Positions 8,958-18,105 are shown, counted from the stretch's first letter. The stretch: DNA of 64,000 bases from Flagellimonas spongiicola (GCF_023502425.1 NZ_JAMFMA010000001.1:1116001-1180000); one strand, 5' to 3'. A program made the numbers and translations. The notes: a model not told the origin generated them from the sequence alone.

Positions 8958-8991
8958 ACTGACCCTTTTTTAACAAGGGTCAGTTGTTTTT
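8958..8991 (+). terminator. Terminator-like hairpin in a divergent intergenic region
   Basis: A perfect 10-bp stem (8958-8967 with 8975-8984), a 7-base loop and a T-rich tail on the plus strand (8985-8991). Neither flanking gene ends here: one starts at 8895 leftward, the other at 9078 rightward. It may be a leader attenuator for the vWA lipoprotein gene, a short RNA terminator, or an orphan of a lost gene. Confidence 0.6.
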
Positions 8992-9077
8992 AACTTTTCT
9001 TTAATGGTTCTAAGGATTCCATGAATACTATTCAATTGATTTGAGCGTTTTGCAAAAAGAACCACAATCTTTAGAAA

Positions 9078-10163
9078 ATGAAAAATGTATTCAACCTCCT
9101 TTTTATATCGGCTTTATTTTTATTGGTATCCTGCGGTAACGCGGATGATGATGTGAGCTTTGATATTAATCAACGAGAACTGGGCCAAGGGGAAGAGCCA
9201 GACAACTGTCTTGGTTTTGAGGATAATGACCTTTTACTTTCCATTCAGGATCAATTTACGACTCTACCCGGCAAAGTTTCCATTCTTTTCAAGGTTTCCG
9301 ATTTACTAGGGAATCCAATTTCAGGATTGACGGCGAGTCAATTCACGATTTATGAACAAGGACGGAATGACGATTGTTTCAACACTATTTCAGCTTCAGA
9401 ATCCTTAGCGCGAATCTCTTCAAATTCTCAAGTATTCAATAACAATACGATATTGATCTTGGACCTTAGTAACAGTGTTTTGGAGAATAGTTTGGATGAG
9501 TTGAAATCCGCCACTGCAAGTTTTATCGATAACGTCATGCCCAATCCAGAAAACCCCTCTTTTAAGATGGCGATTTATTGGTTTGACGGGGAAGATGAAT
9601 TGCACCTGCTAAACGAGCTTAGCTCTTCTTCCACGGAATTAATTGCGGCAGTGGAAGGCATTACTTCTGATATTAGTAACGACCCGTCTACGGATTTATA
9701 TGGTGCAGTTATAAAAGCAACTGACATCGCAGAAGATTTAATAAATGCAAGTAATCAGGAAAATATCATTGGCGCATCTTCGGTAGTGCTATTTACGGAT
9801 GGTACAGATCAGGCTTCAAGATATACGGAAGATGCTGCTTTAAATGCAGTAGAAAATGCCAACAGGAATGTATCGTTTTTCACTATTGGCCTTGGTGCTG
9901 AAATTGACGCAGATGTATTGAACAGCATTGGAACCACTTCCAGCGTATTTGCTGGAAACAAAGAACAATTAGAATCCACATTCAATCAAATTTCCCAACG
10001 CGTATCAGAGCAAGCTAACAGTTTTTACTTGTTTGAATATTGCACTCCAAAGCGTGATGGAAGCGGTACCAATAATTTAGTAATTCAACTTACACACGAT
10101 GGGCTCCAAGGTGCTGTTCAAACAGAATTCAGTGCTAATGGATTTACTGGAGGATGCGAGTAA
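9078..10163 (+). CDS. vWA-domain lipoprotein
   Basis: A 361-residue predicted lipoprotein with signal peptide and lipobox LLVSC (Cys at about residue 19). A von Willebrand factor A domain spans about 120-310: LILDLSNSV gives the DxSxS metal-site motif, and VVLFTDGTDQAS the downstream Thr/Asp. The segment before it (45-110) looks like a beta-sandwich. vWA domains bind protein ligands through a metal ion; no ligand can be named. It stands alone, divergent from the molybdoenzyme operon and separated from the next gene by 71 bases. Confidence 0.8.
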   Translation: MKNVFNLLFISALFLLVSCGNADDDVSFDINQRELGQGEEPDNCLGFEDNDLLLSIQDQFTTLPGKVSILFKVSDLLGNPISGLTASQFTIYEQGRNDDCFNTISASESLARISSNSQVFNNNTILILDLSNSVLENSLDELKSATASFIDNVMPNPENPSFKMAIYWFDGEDELHLLNELSSSSTELIAAVEGITSDISNDPSTDLYGAVIKATDIAEDLINASNQENIIGASSVVLFTDGTDQASRYTEDAALNAVENANRNVSFFTIGLGAEIDADVLNSIGTTSSVFAGNKEQLESTFNQISQRVSEQANSFYLFEYCTPKRDGSGTNNLVIQLTHDGLQGAVQTEFSANGFTGGCE

Positions 10164-10234
10164 CGACTTCAATTTCCTATAATTTTCGATTATTAGTTAA
10201 CTTGCGTGTTTCATTAACACCAGCTTTATAACAT

Positions 10235-11164
10235 ATGAAGACTTTTTCTTTTGCCCTTGTTACCATATTCCTTTTAATCAATACCCAGTTGCATGCCCAA
10301 AAATCCAATCCATTGGAAGGTAGATGGGATTTAGAGGTAGAATTCAAGGGGAAAACGGTTCCATCTTGGCTGGAAATCCGTAAGTCTGGACATGCTACAT
10401 TATTTGGCCGCTATGTCTCCTATAATGGTAGCGCAAGACCCATAGCTGAAGTGAAATTGACAGCTAATGGTTTTGAATTTAGTATTCCAAGACAATGGGA
10501 ACCTGAGGGTCAACATATGATCATAAAAGGGATGCTCGATCAAGATATTTTAAAAGGAACCATGACCTACACCGATGGTTCTGTCCATTCTTGGGTAGGT
10601 TCAAAATCTCCTGAATTGGACCATGTAAGTAATCCTACTTGGGATACACCGATTGATTTGTTCAATGGGTCAGATTTAAAGGGTTGGCATATGGATGGTG
10701 AGAACCAGTGGCTGGTGGAAAATGGAATATTAACTAGTCCGAAATCGGGAGCAAATTTGATTTCCGATGCTAAATTCATGGATTTTAAATTGGAGACTAC
10801 CTTTAGATACCCTGAAGGAAGCAATAGCGGCATTTATTTAAGGGGACGCTACGAAGTCCAAATTGCTGACAATGCTGGATTGACACCATCTGATATTTAT
10901 TTTGGGGGGATTTATGGATTTATAGAACCCAATGAAAATGCTGCTGGACAACCAGGTGAGTGGCAAACGTATGAAATCACATTAATTGGAAGAAGAGTGA
11001 CCATAATTGCGAATGGTAAGCCAATAATCACTGATCAGACCATTCCTGGGATTACGGGTGGGGCGTTGGACAGTAAAGAAGGAACTCCTGGACCATTAAT
11101 GATCCAAGGAGACCATGGACCAATTGAGTTCAAAAAACTGGTCTTGACACCACTCAAAAAATAA
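10235..11164 (+). CDS. Secreted DUF1080 (3-keto-disaccharide hydrolase family) protein with extra N-terminal domain
   Basis: A 309-residue protein with a signal peptide (cut near residue 21, before QKSNP). Residues 25-130 form a beta-rich domain of unknown type; residues 140-307 match the DUF1080 jelly-roll fold, with LFNGSDLKGWHMDG, GSNSGIYLRGRYEVQI, GEWQTYEITLIGRRVTIIA and a PLMIQGDHGPIEFK strand. This fold is found in glycan-acting and sugar-binding proteins, including enzymes acting on 3-keto-glycosides. It converges on a second, shorter DUF1080 gene 20 bases away on the other strand. Confidence 0.82.
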   Translation: MKTFSFALVTIFLLINTQLHAQKSNPLEGRWDLEVEFKGKTVPSWLEIRKSGHATLFGRYVSYNGSARPIAEVKLTANGFEFSIPRQWEPEGQHMIIKGMLDQDILKGTMTYTDGSVHSWVGSKSPELDHVSNPTWDTPIDLFNGSDLKGWHMDGENQWLVENGILTSPKSGANLISDAKFMDFKLETTFRYPEGSNSGIYLRGRYEVQIADNAGLTPSDIYFGGIYGFIEPNENAAGQPGEWQTYEITLIGRRVTIIANGKPIITDQTIPGITGGALDSKEGTPGPLMIQGDHGPIEFKKLVLTPLKK

Positions 11165-11184
11165 GGTTATTGTATTTGTGGAGG

Positions 11185-11784
11185 TTAATCCAAGGATTTA
11201 ATCTGGATATTTCTCCATTTTACCTTGATTCCGCCACCATCATGGATTTGTAGCGCAATAGCTCCTTCACCTTTTCCAATCTTTTCGTCTTCGATATGGA
11301 CCATCTCAACCCCATTTAGCCAAGAGGTAACTTTGTTGCCGTTAGCCACAATTTTTAAGGTATTCCACTCCCCCATCTTTAGTGCCTTTTCTTTTTCGGG
11401 AGCAGGTTTAATTAGCCATCCACGTCCATAAGACTCATATATGCCACCTGTGTGTTTATTAGGGGGAGCAACTTCAACCTGCCATCCGGAAACTTTAGTG
11501 CCTTCAAAGGTAGATCGTATAAATACTCCACTATTCCCATCATTCTCTTGTTTGAATTCCAAAGTCAATTCAAAATTCTTATAGAATTTTTCGGTGCTTA
11601 AATATCCATATTCCGCTTTTGGACCACTTTCACAAATCAACAATCCATCTTCAACGTACCATTTTTCTTCCCCGTGATTCACCCAACCATCTAAATCCTT
11701 TCCATTGAACAGTGCCTCAGTAGACTGGGCGTGCATTGTAGCTATTGATAATAAGAGTAGACAAATTGTAAAAAGATGTTTCAT
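11185..11784 (-). CDS. Secreted DUF1080 protein (3-keto-disaccharide hydrolase family)
   Basis: A 199-residue protein: signal peptide to about residue 19 (ATMHAQS), then a single DUF1080 domain. It starts LFNGKDLDGWVNHGEEKWYV and contains GNSGVFIRSTFEG, GWQVEV and IALQIHDGGGIKVKWRNI, all characteristic of the family. It lacks the extra N-terminal domain of its neighbour at 10235-11164. A role in glycan or sugar-derivative breakdown is inferred from the family only. Confidence 0.85.
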   Translation of the reverse strand: MKHLFTICLLLLSIATMHAQSTEALFNGKDLDGWVNHGEEKWYVEDGLLICESGPKAEYGYLSTEKFYKNFELTLEFKQENDGNSGVFIRSTFEGTKVSGWQVEVAPPNKHTGGIYESYGRGWLIKPAPEKEKALKMGEWNTLKIVANGNKVTSWLNGVEMVHIEDEKIGKGEGAIALQIHDGGGIKVKWRNIQIKSLD

Positions 11785-11936
11785 TTTAATGGGTTTTGAG
11801 GGATTGAAGTTAGTAAAACCAATACCTCCAAAGCTTTGAAAGTAGGGTTTTTAGACCAACAGTTGTTCTAGTTATACGGACAACAACTAATTACATCCCA
11901 ATAACTAAAAAATGTGTTTAACTCAAACTAAACCCC

Positions 11937-12104
11937 ATGGATGTAGTAAAAGAAATTATCAGAAATAGTGCAATTGGACCATTTTCAAGAAGGTTTCAAG
12001 GAATGGTACTGTCTTTATTTGGATCAATCGTTTGTACTTTGTTCATTATGTTGGTCTTGTTATTGATCAACGGCACCACAATGAACATACAATTTGGATA
12101 TTAA
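11937..12104 (+). CDS. Small single-pass membrane protein (55 aa)
   Basis: An open frame from ATG 11937 to TAA 12102-12104. It has an amphipathic, positively charged N-terminus (RNSAIGPFSRRFQ), then one hydrophobic helix (about residues 20-45, rich in L, F, I and V), and a short polar tail. Its last bases overlap the end of the convergent peptidase gene by 4. The composition and the lack of stops suggest a real short gene, but there is no homology I recognise. Confidence 0.45.
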   Translation: MDVVKEIIRNSAIGPFSRRFQGMVLSLFGSIVCTLFIMLVLLLINGTTMNIQFGY

Positions 12105-13552
12105 CGATAAATCAAAGCATTCCCAAAGTTTTGTCTTTCTAAGGGTTGGGAAAGATCTAAAAGAAATCCATTAATTACCGCATGAGTCAGTTTACCTTCC
12201 TTTTCAAGGAAGAATGTCGGATTTTGACCAACAGCCAGTTTAAAATCCGGTAATTGATAACCTGATTTGATTTTATGCAATGGTTCTTCGGTAAACGCTT
12301 TATTTCCAGTTTGCTTGGATACAATAAAAGCAACACCTTGTTCCAATGCTGTTTTCACTCCCCCGATTTTTTTAAGTTCTCCTTGGAAAATATTTGGTGG
12401 CACTATTTTATATCCAGAGGCATCAAAGGTTTCATAGCCGTAATGGGTAGATAAATCACCTTGGTCTACAATTATACTCTTGTTGTAGAAATCATCATGC
12501 GCATTTACATCAATTTCCTGTCTATAAATTCCAAGATCCAAGACATAATCATTGCCCATTAATTCATAAGTGACGTTTTTGATTTTCAAATCAAACAATT
12601 TACGGTCATTCCTTGGGATTTTTTCATATGCTTCAATGCGAATATTGTTATAACTTCCATTGGCAATAGTGTATAATGCGGATAAAATGGATACGTAATT
12701 CAATTTTCGTATTTCCTGTTTTTCAAGATCATTCCTATACCCGCCGGATTCGATTAGAATCAAGCTTGTACCCCACTTCGCTATATTATCCCCAAATGCA
12801 CGTGGTTCAAATTCATCACTGTACCGACCAACTTGGCCCGGCGCGTATTTTTGGATTATGTTATTCATGTAAACAATGACTTTCATAGCATTGGCACGAA
12901 CCTCATTGATGTCTTTTTCGTAATTATAAGCCGTAGCCAAATATGAAATGGTTGCTGGTTTATCGGTCAAATAAGCATTGTAATAGGTACTTTGATCATG
13001 TAGATTAAACCCAAAATCGGCATTTAAGCTATCGCGTATTCGTTTCAATGTTCGTCCTTCAGGTGATTGTAGGCGTAATGCGTCTCGATTAATATCAATA
13101 CCTAAGGCGTTTCTTCGTTGATAGACTTCCGCGCCATCTGGATTCAACATAGGTAGAAAATACAGTTTGAGCTTGGATAGAATCTCTTCCTTTTCTGATT
13201 TGAACTCAGGAGCATCAAAAAAATTGAGAATATCAAAAATAGCCTGTGTCGCTGTGGGCTCGTCACCATGCATTTGGGACCACAAAAAGATATTCTGTTC
13301 ACCTGTACCAATGCTAACCAAGGTCAAATCACGACCTTCAATTGATGTTCCTACTTTTTGGACCTCAAATTTTGGGTTTACATCAAAATTCTTGAGGAGT
13401 GGTTGTAACTGCGCATATTTTATTCTCCTCTTGTCCAGTGAAACTTCTTTATAACTTTCATAGGTGTCATAAAGATTGTTGGTGAATGTCTCCTGTGCTA
13501 GGCCTCCAAAGAGAATGAAACCAAAAACTGATGTGAGTAGTATTTTCTGCAT
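12101..13552 (-). CDS. M14 family zinc carboxypeptidase, secreted
   Basis: A metallo-carboxypeptidase of family M14. The frame is open upstream to 13705, but the ATG at 13550-13552 is preferred because it gives a clean signal peptide (LLTSVFGFILFGGLAQE) and lies 1 base after the amidase stop. This gives 483 residues. The zinc motif is MHGDEPTATQAI (HxxE) around residue 95; NPDGAEVYQRRNALGIDINR supplies substrate-binding Asn and Arg; FNLHDQ supplies the third zinc ligand; LILIESGG holds the catalytic Glu. The C-terminal 180 residues are a beta-rich extension. The context with a muramoyl amidase and a 3D protein suggests that it acts on peptidoglycan peptides. Confidence 0.88.
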   Translation of the reverse strand: MQKILLTSVFGFILFGGLAQETFTNNLYDTYESYKEVSLDKRRIKYAQLQPLLKNFDVNPKFEVQKVGTSIEGRDLTLVSIGTGEQNIFLWSQMHGDEPTATQAIFDILNFFDAPEFKSEKEEILSKLKLYFLPMLNPDGAEVYQRRNALGIDINRDALRLQSPEGRTLKRIRDSLNADFGFNLHDQSTYYNAYLTDKPATISYLATAYNYEKDINEVRANAMKVIVYMNNIIQKYAPGQVGRYSDEFEPRAFGDNIAKWGTSLILIESGGYRNDLEKQEIRKLNYVSILSALYTIANGSYNNIRIEAYEKIPRNDRKLFDLKIKNVTYELMGNDYVLDLGIYRQEIDVNAHDDFYNKSIIVDQGDLSTHYGYETFDASGYKIVPPNIFQGELKKIGGVKTALEQGVAFIVSKQTGNKAFTEEPLHKIKSGYQLPDFKLAVGQNPTFFLEKEGKLTHAVINGFLLDLSQPLERQNFGNALIYR

Positions 13553-13553
13553 T

Positions 13554-14222
13554 CTAGGATTTTGAGGGTAAAGATTTAAAGTTATTTTTTTTGGTCGCTT
13601 TGCGAACTTTTTCCATGAATTCTTCACCAGGATCGGTCTTGGTGGTTCTATATCCGTCATCCACTTCCAGCCATAATGGATGTCCCTCAAACTGGATATA
13701 TTCATGATGTCCGATTACATATTCTATTTTGTATTTAGATGCCAAATAATCCACTAGGTAAATATTTGCCTTTAATTGTGCTCTGGTCAACGGCAAATTT
13801 TCCGTACCTCCTACATTTTCAATACCAATTGCACAATGATTAAGTCCGATAACATGTCTCGCCATTGTAGTTTCATCCATCAACCTATATATGGCCCCAT
13901 CTTGATCTACCAAAAAATGAGCGGACACATTGAGTCCACTTACCCCCTTGATATCTGGTCGCCAATCTGGCAAAGTAGGATTTTCAAATGCCTCAAAGGA
14001 TTTTTGTAAATCGGGTATGGCCGTCCAATGAAGCACAATCATTTTGGGTGTTATTTCAATACTTTCCTGATTCAGATTGTAACGTTCTGATAAGTATTCC
14101 AGTGTCAGTGTGGTACGTTGTTCATTAAACACAATTGGCCTTTCCACAATTTCTTTTTTAATGGCACAGGAACCAATAATCGAAATTAGGCTAATGAGAA
14201 CAAGACATTTTCTACTATTCAT
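13554..14222 (-). CDS. N-acetylmuramoyl-L-alanine amidase, lipoprotein (amidase_2)
   Basis: A 222-residue AmpD/PGRP-fold amidase with a lipobox signal (LISIIGSC, Cys at about 19). Zinc and catalytic residues are visible: IVLHWTA (first His), IGIENVGG, YVIGHHEY (second His) and the late KTDPGEEF that carries the final ligand Asp. It cleaves the bond between N-acetylmuramic acid and the stem peptide. Its ATG overlaps the stop of the upstream 3D-domain gene by 4 bases, and the M14 peptidase starts 1 base after its stop, so the three form a cell-wall operon. Confidence 0.9.
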   Translation of the reverse strand: MNSRKCLVLISLISIIGSCAIKKEIVERPIVFNEQRTTLTLEYLSERYNLNQESIEITPKMIVLHWTAIPDLQKSFEAFENPTLPDWRPDIKGVSGLNVSAHFLVDQDGAIYRLMDETTMARHVIGLNHCAIGIENVGGTENLPLTRAQLKANIYLVDYLASKYKIEYVIGHHEYIQFEGHPLWLEVDDGYRTTKTDPGEEFMEKVRKATKKNNFKSLPSKS

Positions 14223-14647
14223 GGATTATTGTTTTGTTTGGGTTTCACGGGAATTGCATAACAAATTTGTAATTTTTTTCGCCCCCAGTCCCTAGCTTTC
14301 TGCACATCATTGCCCATATATATGTCAATTTTGTTTCGCCATCTTCTATGCATTTTATCTTTCACATAAAATGTGTCTGGAAAAGTATCAATGCGTACCA
14401 TGGTGTTATGTGTTAATCCGAGTTTAAGTAAATCCCTGGACACAGCAATGGTTTTCATTCCAGGTTTCAAAGTGTCTCCCCATGCCGCAATGTTTGGATG
14501 ATCAATTTTAGTTTGCCAAGTTACTGAGTTGTAAGCCGTGGCCGTAACTTCCAATCCAAACCATTCATGACTTGCCATTTTAGGCGGTTCCTGTGATGTT
14601 GTACAGGAAATTAAAAGAATGAATATCATCAATCCAAGTCGCTTCAA
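14219..14647 (-). CDS. 3D-domain lipoprotein (lytic-transglycosylase-like)
   Basis: A 142-residue protein with a lipobox (ILLISC, Cys at about 15). The domain starts EVTATAYNSV and ends in the 3D signature, with acidic residues in KDKMHRRWRNKIDIYMG and a nearby DVQKARDWGRKKLQI. 3D domains form the catalytic double-psi barrel of MltA-type transglycosylases. First gene of a three-gene cell-wall operon. Confidence 0.82.
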   Translation of the reverse strand: MKRLGLMIFILLISCTTSQEPPKMASHEWFGLEVTATAYNSVTWQTKIDHPNIAAWGDTLKPGMKTIAVSRDLLKLGLTHNTMVRIDTFPDTFYVKDKMHRRWRNKIDIYMGNDVQKARDWGRKKLQICYAIPVKPKQNNNP

Positions 14648-14668
14648 ATTTGGCAGTTCTAAATTGAG

Positions 14669-15559
14669 TTACTTTTTACGAAACCCATGATTTGGTAAAG
14701 GCACATATGTTGTATCGCTTGCCATCATAGGGAAGGTCCTATTCAGCCAAGCTTCTTTGGCTTTTTCAATCGTTTCCTTTTCCGAGGCTACAAAATTCCA
14801 ATAAATGTGGCGCTCTTCAGGGAATGCCTCTCCACCAAACAATAATAGGTGTGAATTGGCATGCACCGTAATATTGCAGGTATCCTCAACTTTGCTCACT
14901 AGGATATTTCCCTTTTCTATGGTTTGATCACAAGCAGTTATACTCCCTTTATCAATACAAATCCCAATTTCCCCTTTTAGATGTCCATTTACACTAAGAT
15001 TGTAATCCTCGGAGGTTTTTATTTCGACCATAAATAAAGGGGAATATGTTGGGACAGGCGATTTTCTATTATAGCCTTCCCCTGCAACCAAGGTAAAAAC
15101 GGCCCCATCGTCCCCCCATCTTGGTAAATCATCTTTTGGAATATGATGAAAGACAGGTTCCATATGCTCTAATTCCTTTGGCAATGCCACCCAGATTTGA
15201 TAGCCTTGTGCTTTGAACGTTTTTCCGTTTCGCAAATGCTCAGGAGTACGCTCTGTATGGGAAACACCCTTACCCGCAGTCATCCAGTTCACAGAGCCTG
15301 GTTGTATCAATTGCTCCGTTCCTATGCTATCACGGTGCATAATTTCTCCATCAAAAAGATAAGTCAGCGTAGAAAGACCAATATGCGGATGCTGATCTAC
15401 ATCCATATATTTATTGGGACCTAAGGTAATCGGGGCCATATGATCAATAAATATGAAAGGTCCGATCATGCGTTTTTTACGAAAAGGAATCAATCGACCA
15501 ACAAGAAAATCCCCGATATCCCTGGTTCTTTCTTCTATGATCATTCCGATGTTTGACAT
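14669..15559 (-). CDS. Pirin family protein
   Basis: A 296-residue bicupin. The pirin N-terminal domain shows DQHPHIGLSTLTYLFDG, MHRDS and MTAGKGVSHTERTP, which contain the metal-binding His and Glu residues. The C-terminal pirin_C domain contains LLLFGGEAFPEERHIYWNFV (about 235-254). Some pirins are quercetin dioxygenases and others are redox sensors; no choice is possible here. It is divergent from the serine hydrolase gene, with 50 bases between the starts. Confidence 0.92.
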   Translation of the reverse strand: MSNIGMIIEERTRDIGDFLVGRLIPFRKKRMIGPFIFIDHMAPITLGPNKYMDVDQHPHIGLSTLTYLFDGEIMHRDSIGTEQLIQPGSVNWMTAGKGVSHTERTPEHLRNGKTFKAQGYQIWVALPKELEHMEPVFHHIPKDDLPRWGDDGAVFTLVAGEGYNRKSPVPTYSPLFMVEIKTSEDYNLSVNGHLKGEIGICIDKGSITACDQTIEKGNILVSKVEDTCNITVHANSHLLLFGGEAFPEERHIYWNFVASEKETIEKAKEAWLNRTFPMMASDTTYVPLPNHGFRKK

Positions 15560-15609
15560 GGGCTAAATGTTTATATTTAGTTCCATTAAATTACAACAAA
15601 TACTTGACC

Positions 15610-16944
15610 ATGAAATTATTTAAACGAATCCTACTATTATTACTTATTGCCATAGGCATTATCGTCTATCTGAATTATCCCAAATTGAACATTATTTCTG
15701 GATATGCTGCAAAAAACATGGCATCCGGTGTGTTTGTAGCTGAGCGTTCTGCAGCATCAATTACCCAAAATGACAACAATGTTCCGCTTATTGAATTAGC
15801 GGATACAGAAGTTGACCAAACAGAAAAAACTGCAACTTCCAGGGTGTATGGCTTAATGAATAGAACCGCTATTTATCGTGATGGATTGGGAACAGTATTG
15901 GTTAACGATGATTACGACTCCGACGCCACTGATTTGCGACCCAAAAGAATCCAGAATACCGATACTATCGCCTATCCTTTTGGACAAGCAGCACCATTGG
16001 ACACTGTATTACCGGAAATTGACCAAGACCAGTTAGATAAGGCTATGGCTATTGCCTTTGGTAATGCCGATGTTCAAAAAACTCGAACTGCATTGGTTTT
16101 GTACAAAGGTCATTTAGTTGCAGAAAAGTATGTTGATGGTTTTGATAAAGACACGCCTATTCTAGGATGGTCTATGACCAAAAGTGTTTTAGCTACCTGT
16201 TATAGCGTTCTTGAGCAACAAGGTAAACTGGAAATGGACTGGCCAGCCCCCATAACTTCTTGGGAAAATGATGAAAGAAAAAACATCACCTTAAATCACT
16301 TGTTGCGAATGCAAAGTGGGTTGGAGTGGGATGAAGACTATTCTAAAATTTCTGATGTGACCCAAATGCTATTCTTGGATAGCGATATGACTAAGTCGCC
16401 AAGAATGAAACCCATGATAGCCAAACCGACTGAGATATGGAATTATTCCTCAGGAACTACGAACCTGTTATCAGGAATTTTACGACAACAATTCCGTTCG
16501 CATCAAGAGTATTTGGATTTCCCTTATTCCGCCTTTATTGACAAAATTGGAATGTATTCCATGCTAATGGAAGCAGATATTGCCGGGAATTACGTAGGCT
16601 CTTCTTACTCTTGGGCGAGTACGAGGGATTGGGCACGTTTTGGACAATTGTACTTAAATCGTGGCAATTGGAATGGCGAGCAAATTTTTAAACCGGAATG
16701 GGTGGATTATATCACAACACCTACCTTGAATTCCGAAGGCCAATATGGGGCACATTTTTGGTTAAACGCAGCCGGTAAATATCCTGATGTACCAAAAGAT
16801 TTGTTCTCGTGTAACGGCTATCAAGGACAATATGTATTTGTGATTCCCTCCAAGGATTTGGTGGTTGTGCGGACTGGTTTGGCAGAAAATCCAGAATTTG
16901 ACGTCAATGCATTCTTGTCAGCTGTCGTGAAAAGTGTACCATAA
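15610..16944 (+). CDS. Serine hydrolase, beta-lactamase/class C family
   Basis: A 444-residue penicillin-binding-protein-fold hydrolase. The frame is open from 15553, but ATG 15610 is chosen because it gives a typical signal anchor (KRILLLLLIAIGIIVYL) and clears the divergent pirin gene. Motifs: GWSMTKSVLATC (SxxK nucleophile, about residue 190), WNYSSGTTNLL (YxS) and GAHFWLN in place of the KTG box. The fold is shared by class C beta-lactamases, esterases and D-aminopeptidases. The natural substrate is unknown. A hairpin terminator follows 146 bases after the stop. Confidence 0.85.
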   Translation: MKLFKRILLLLLIAIGIIVYLNYPKLNIISGYAAKNMASGVFVAERSAASITQNDNNVPLIELADTEVDQTEKTATSRVYGLMNRTAIYRDGLGTVLVNDDYDSDATDLRPKRIQNTDTIAYPFGQAAPLDTVLPEIDQDQLDKAMAIAFGNADVQKTRTALVLYKGHLVAEKYVDGFDKDTPILGWSMTKSVLATCYSVLEQQGKLEMDWPAPITSWENDERKNITLNHLLRMQSGLEWDEDYSKISDVTQMLFLDSDMTKSPRMKPMIAKPTEIWNYSSGTTNLLSGILRQQFRSHQEYLDFPYSAFIDKIGMYSMLMEADIAGNYVGSSYSWASTRDWARFGQLYLNRGNWNGEQIFKPEWVDYITTPTLNSEGQYGAHFWLNAAGKYPDVPKDLFSCNGYQGQYVFVIPSKDLVVVRTGLAENPEFDVNAFLSAVVKSVP

Positions 16945-17090
16945 ATCGACTAAAACACCATAAAACAGTACCTAACCACAACAATAAGGTACTTCACAAC
17001 AATAATTTCATTTACGGGAACACTGGTGGTACTTTTACCATGTAATAATTAAGAAAGTAAATTTTTTCATTTTCATATAGTGTTCTCGTA

Positions 17091-17124
17091 AAAGAGTCTT
17101 GACCCAAGTGGCAAGGCTCTTTTT
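17091..17124 (+). terminator. Rho-independent terminator
   Basis: An 11-bp stem with one G-T pair (17091-17101 with 17112-17122), a 10-base loop and a T run on the plus strand. It probably ends transcripts from the serine hydrolase gene and insulates the convergent menB. Confidence 0.75.
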
Positions 17125-17177
17125 AGTTTTAAGAACATTGCAATTGCCAGCCCGCTCGGACCTATTTTATCACCAAT

Positions 17178-18020
17178 CTAAGGTATCCAATTGTTTTTAC
17201 CGAAATTGGGTTTGCGCTTTTCCAGAAATGCATTTCTTCCTTCAATGGCTTCATCTGTCATATAAGCCAAACGAGTAGCTTCCCCAGCAAAAACTTGTTG
17301 TCCGACCATTCCATCATCAGTTAAGTTCATTGCGAACTTCAACATTTTTATGGATGTAGGTGATTTTTCAAGGACCTCTTGTGCCCATTGATAGGCTGTG
17401 GCTTCCAACGCATCATGCGGAATAACCGCATTGACCATGCCCATCTCAAATGCTTCCTGTGCTGAGTAATTTCTACCCAAAAAGAAAATTTCGCGAGCCT
17501 TTTTCTGTCCTACCATTTTTGCTAGATAGGCGGAGCCATAACCGCCATCAAAACTTGTTACATCGGCATCTGTTTGTTTGAAAATTGCGTGCTCCTTGCT
17601 AGCTAAAGTCATATCACAAACTACATGTAAACTATGCCCACCTCCTACGGCCCAGCCAGGTACCACAGCAATCACTACCTTAGGCATAAAACGTATCAAA
17701 CGTTGTACTTCTAGAATGTTCAAACGGTGATAGCCATCGTCTCCCACATAACCTTGATGTCCTCTTGCTTTTTGATCACCACCACTACAGAATGCCCATT
17801 TACCATCTTTAGTGGATGGACCTTCACCAGATAATAGAATCACACCAATTGAGGTATCCTCTTGTGCGTCGTAAAATGCTCGATAGAGCTCACTTGTGGT
17901 TTTTGGTCTAAATGCATTCCGGACATTAGGCCGATTGAAAGCGATACGAGCAACGCCATCACATTTTTTATAGGTAATATCTTCAAATTCGATGGCGGTT
18001 TCCCAGTTTGGTGTTTTCAT
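17178..18020 (-). CDS. menB: 1,4-dihydroxy-2-naphthoyl-CoA synthase MenB
   Basis: A 280-residue crotonase-fold enzyme of menaquinone synthesis, cyclising o-succinylbenzoyl-CoA. Signatures: WAFCSGGDQKARG (about 74-86), VPGWAVGGGHSLHVVCD (oxyanion hole) and TSFDGGYGSAYLAKMVG (catalytic Asp/Tyr region). Just before the last motif it reads KQTDADV; the Asp is as in bicarbonate-independent (type II) MenB enzymes, whereas the E. coli type has Gly there. It stands alone, away from other men genes. Confidence 0.95.
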   Translation of the reverse strand: MKTPNWETAIEFEDITYKKCDGVARIAFNRPNVRNAFRPKTTSELYRAFYDAQEDTSIGVILLSGEGPSTKDGKWAFCSGGDQKARGHQGYVGDDGYHRLNILEVQRLIRFMPKVVIAVVPGWAVGGGHSLHVVCDMTLASKEHAIFKQTDADVTSFDGGYGSAYLAKMVGQKKAREIFFLGRNYSAQEAFEMGMVNAVIPHDALEATAYQWAQEVLEKSPTSIKMLKFAMNLTDDGMVGQQVFAGEATRLAYMTDEAIEGRNAFLEKRKPNFGKNNWIP

Positions 18021-18105
18021 AAATACGATTCTATTGGATGCAAAATAAAGGAATTTTAGTGACCCAACTCAATACCGGCTTATCATTGTTTTTTAGGATT
18101 CGAAA

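Noticed and set aside
12101-13705. Longer M14 peptidase start with 51 extra N-terminal residues
   Set aside because: The extra segment overlaps the end of the amidase gene and places the signal peptide inside the protein; the ATG at 13552 gives a normal secreted start.
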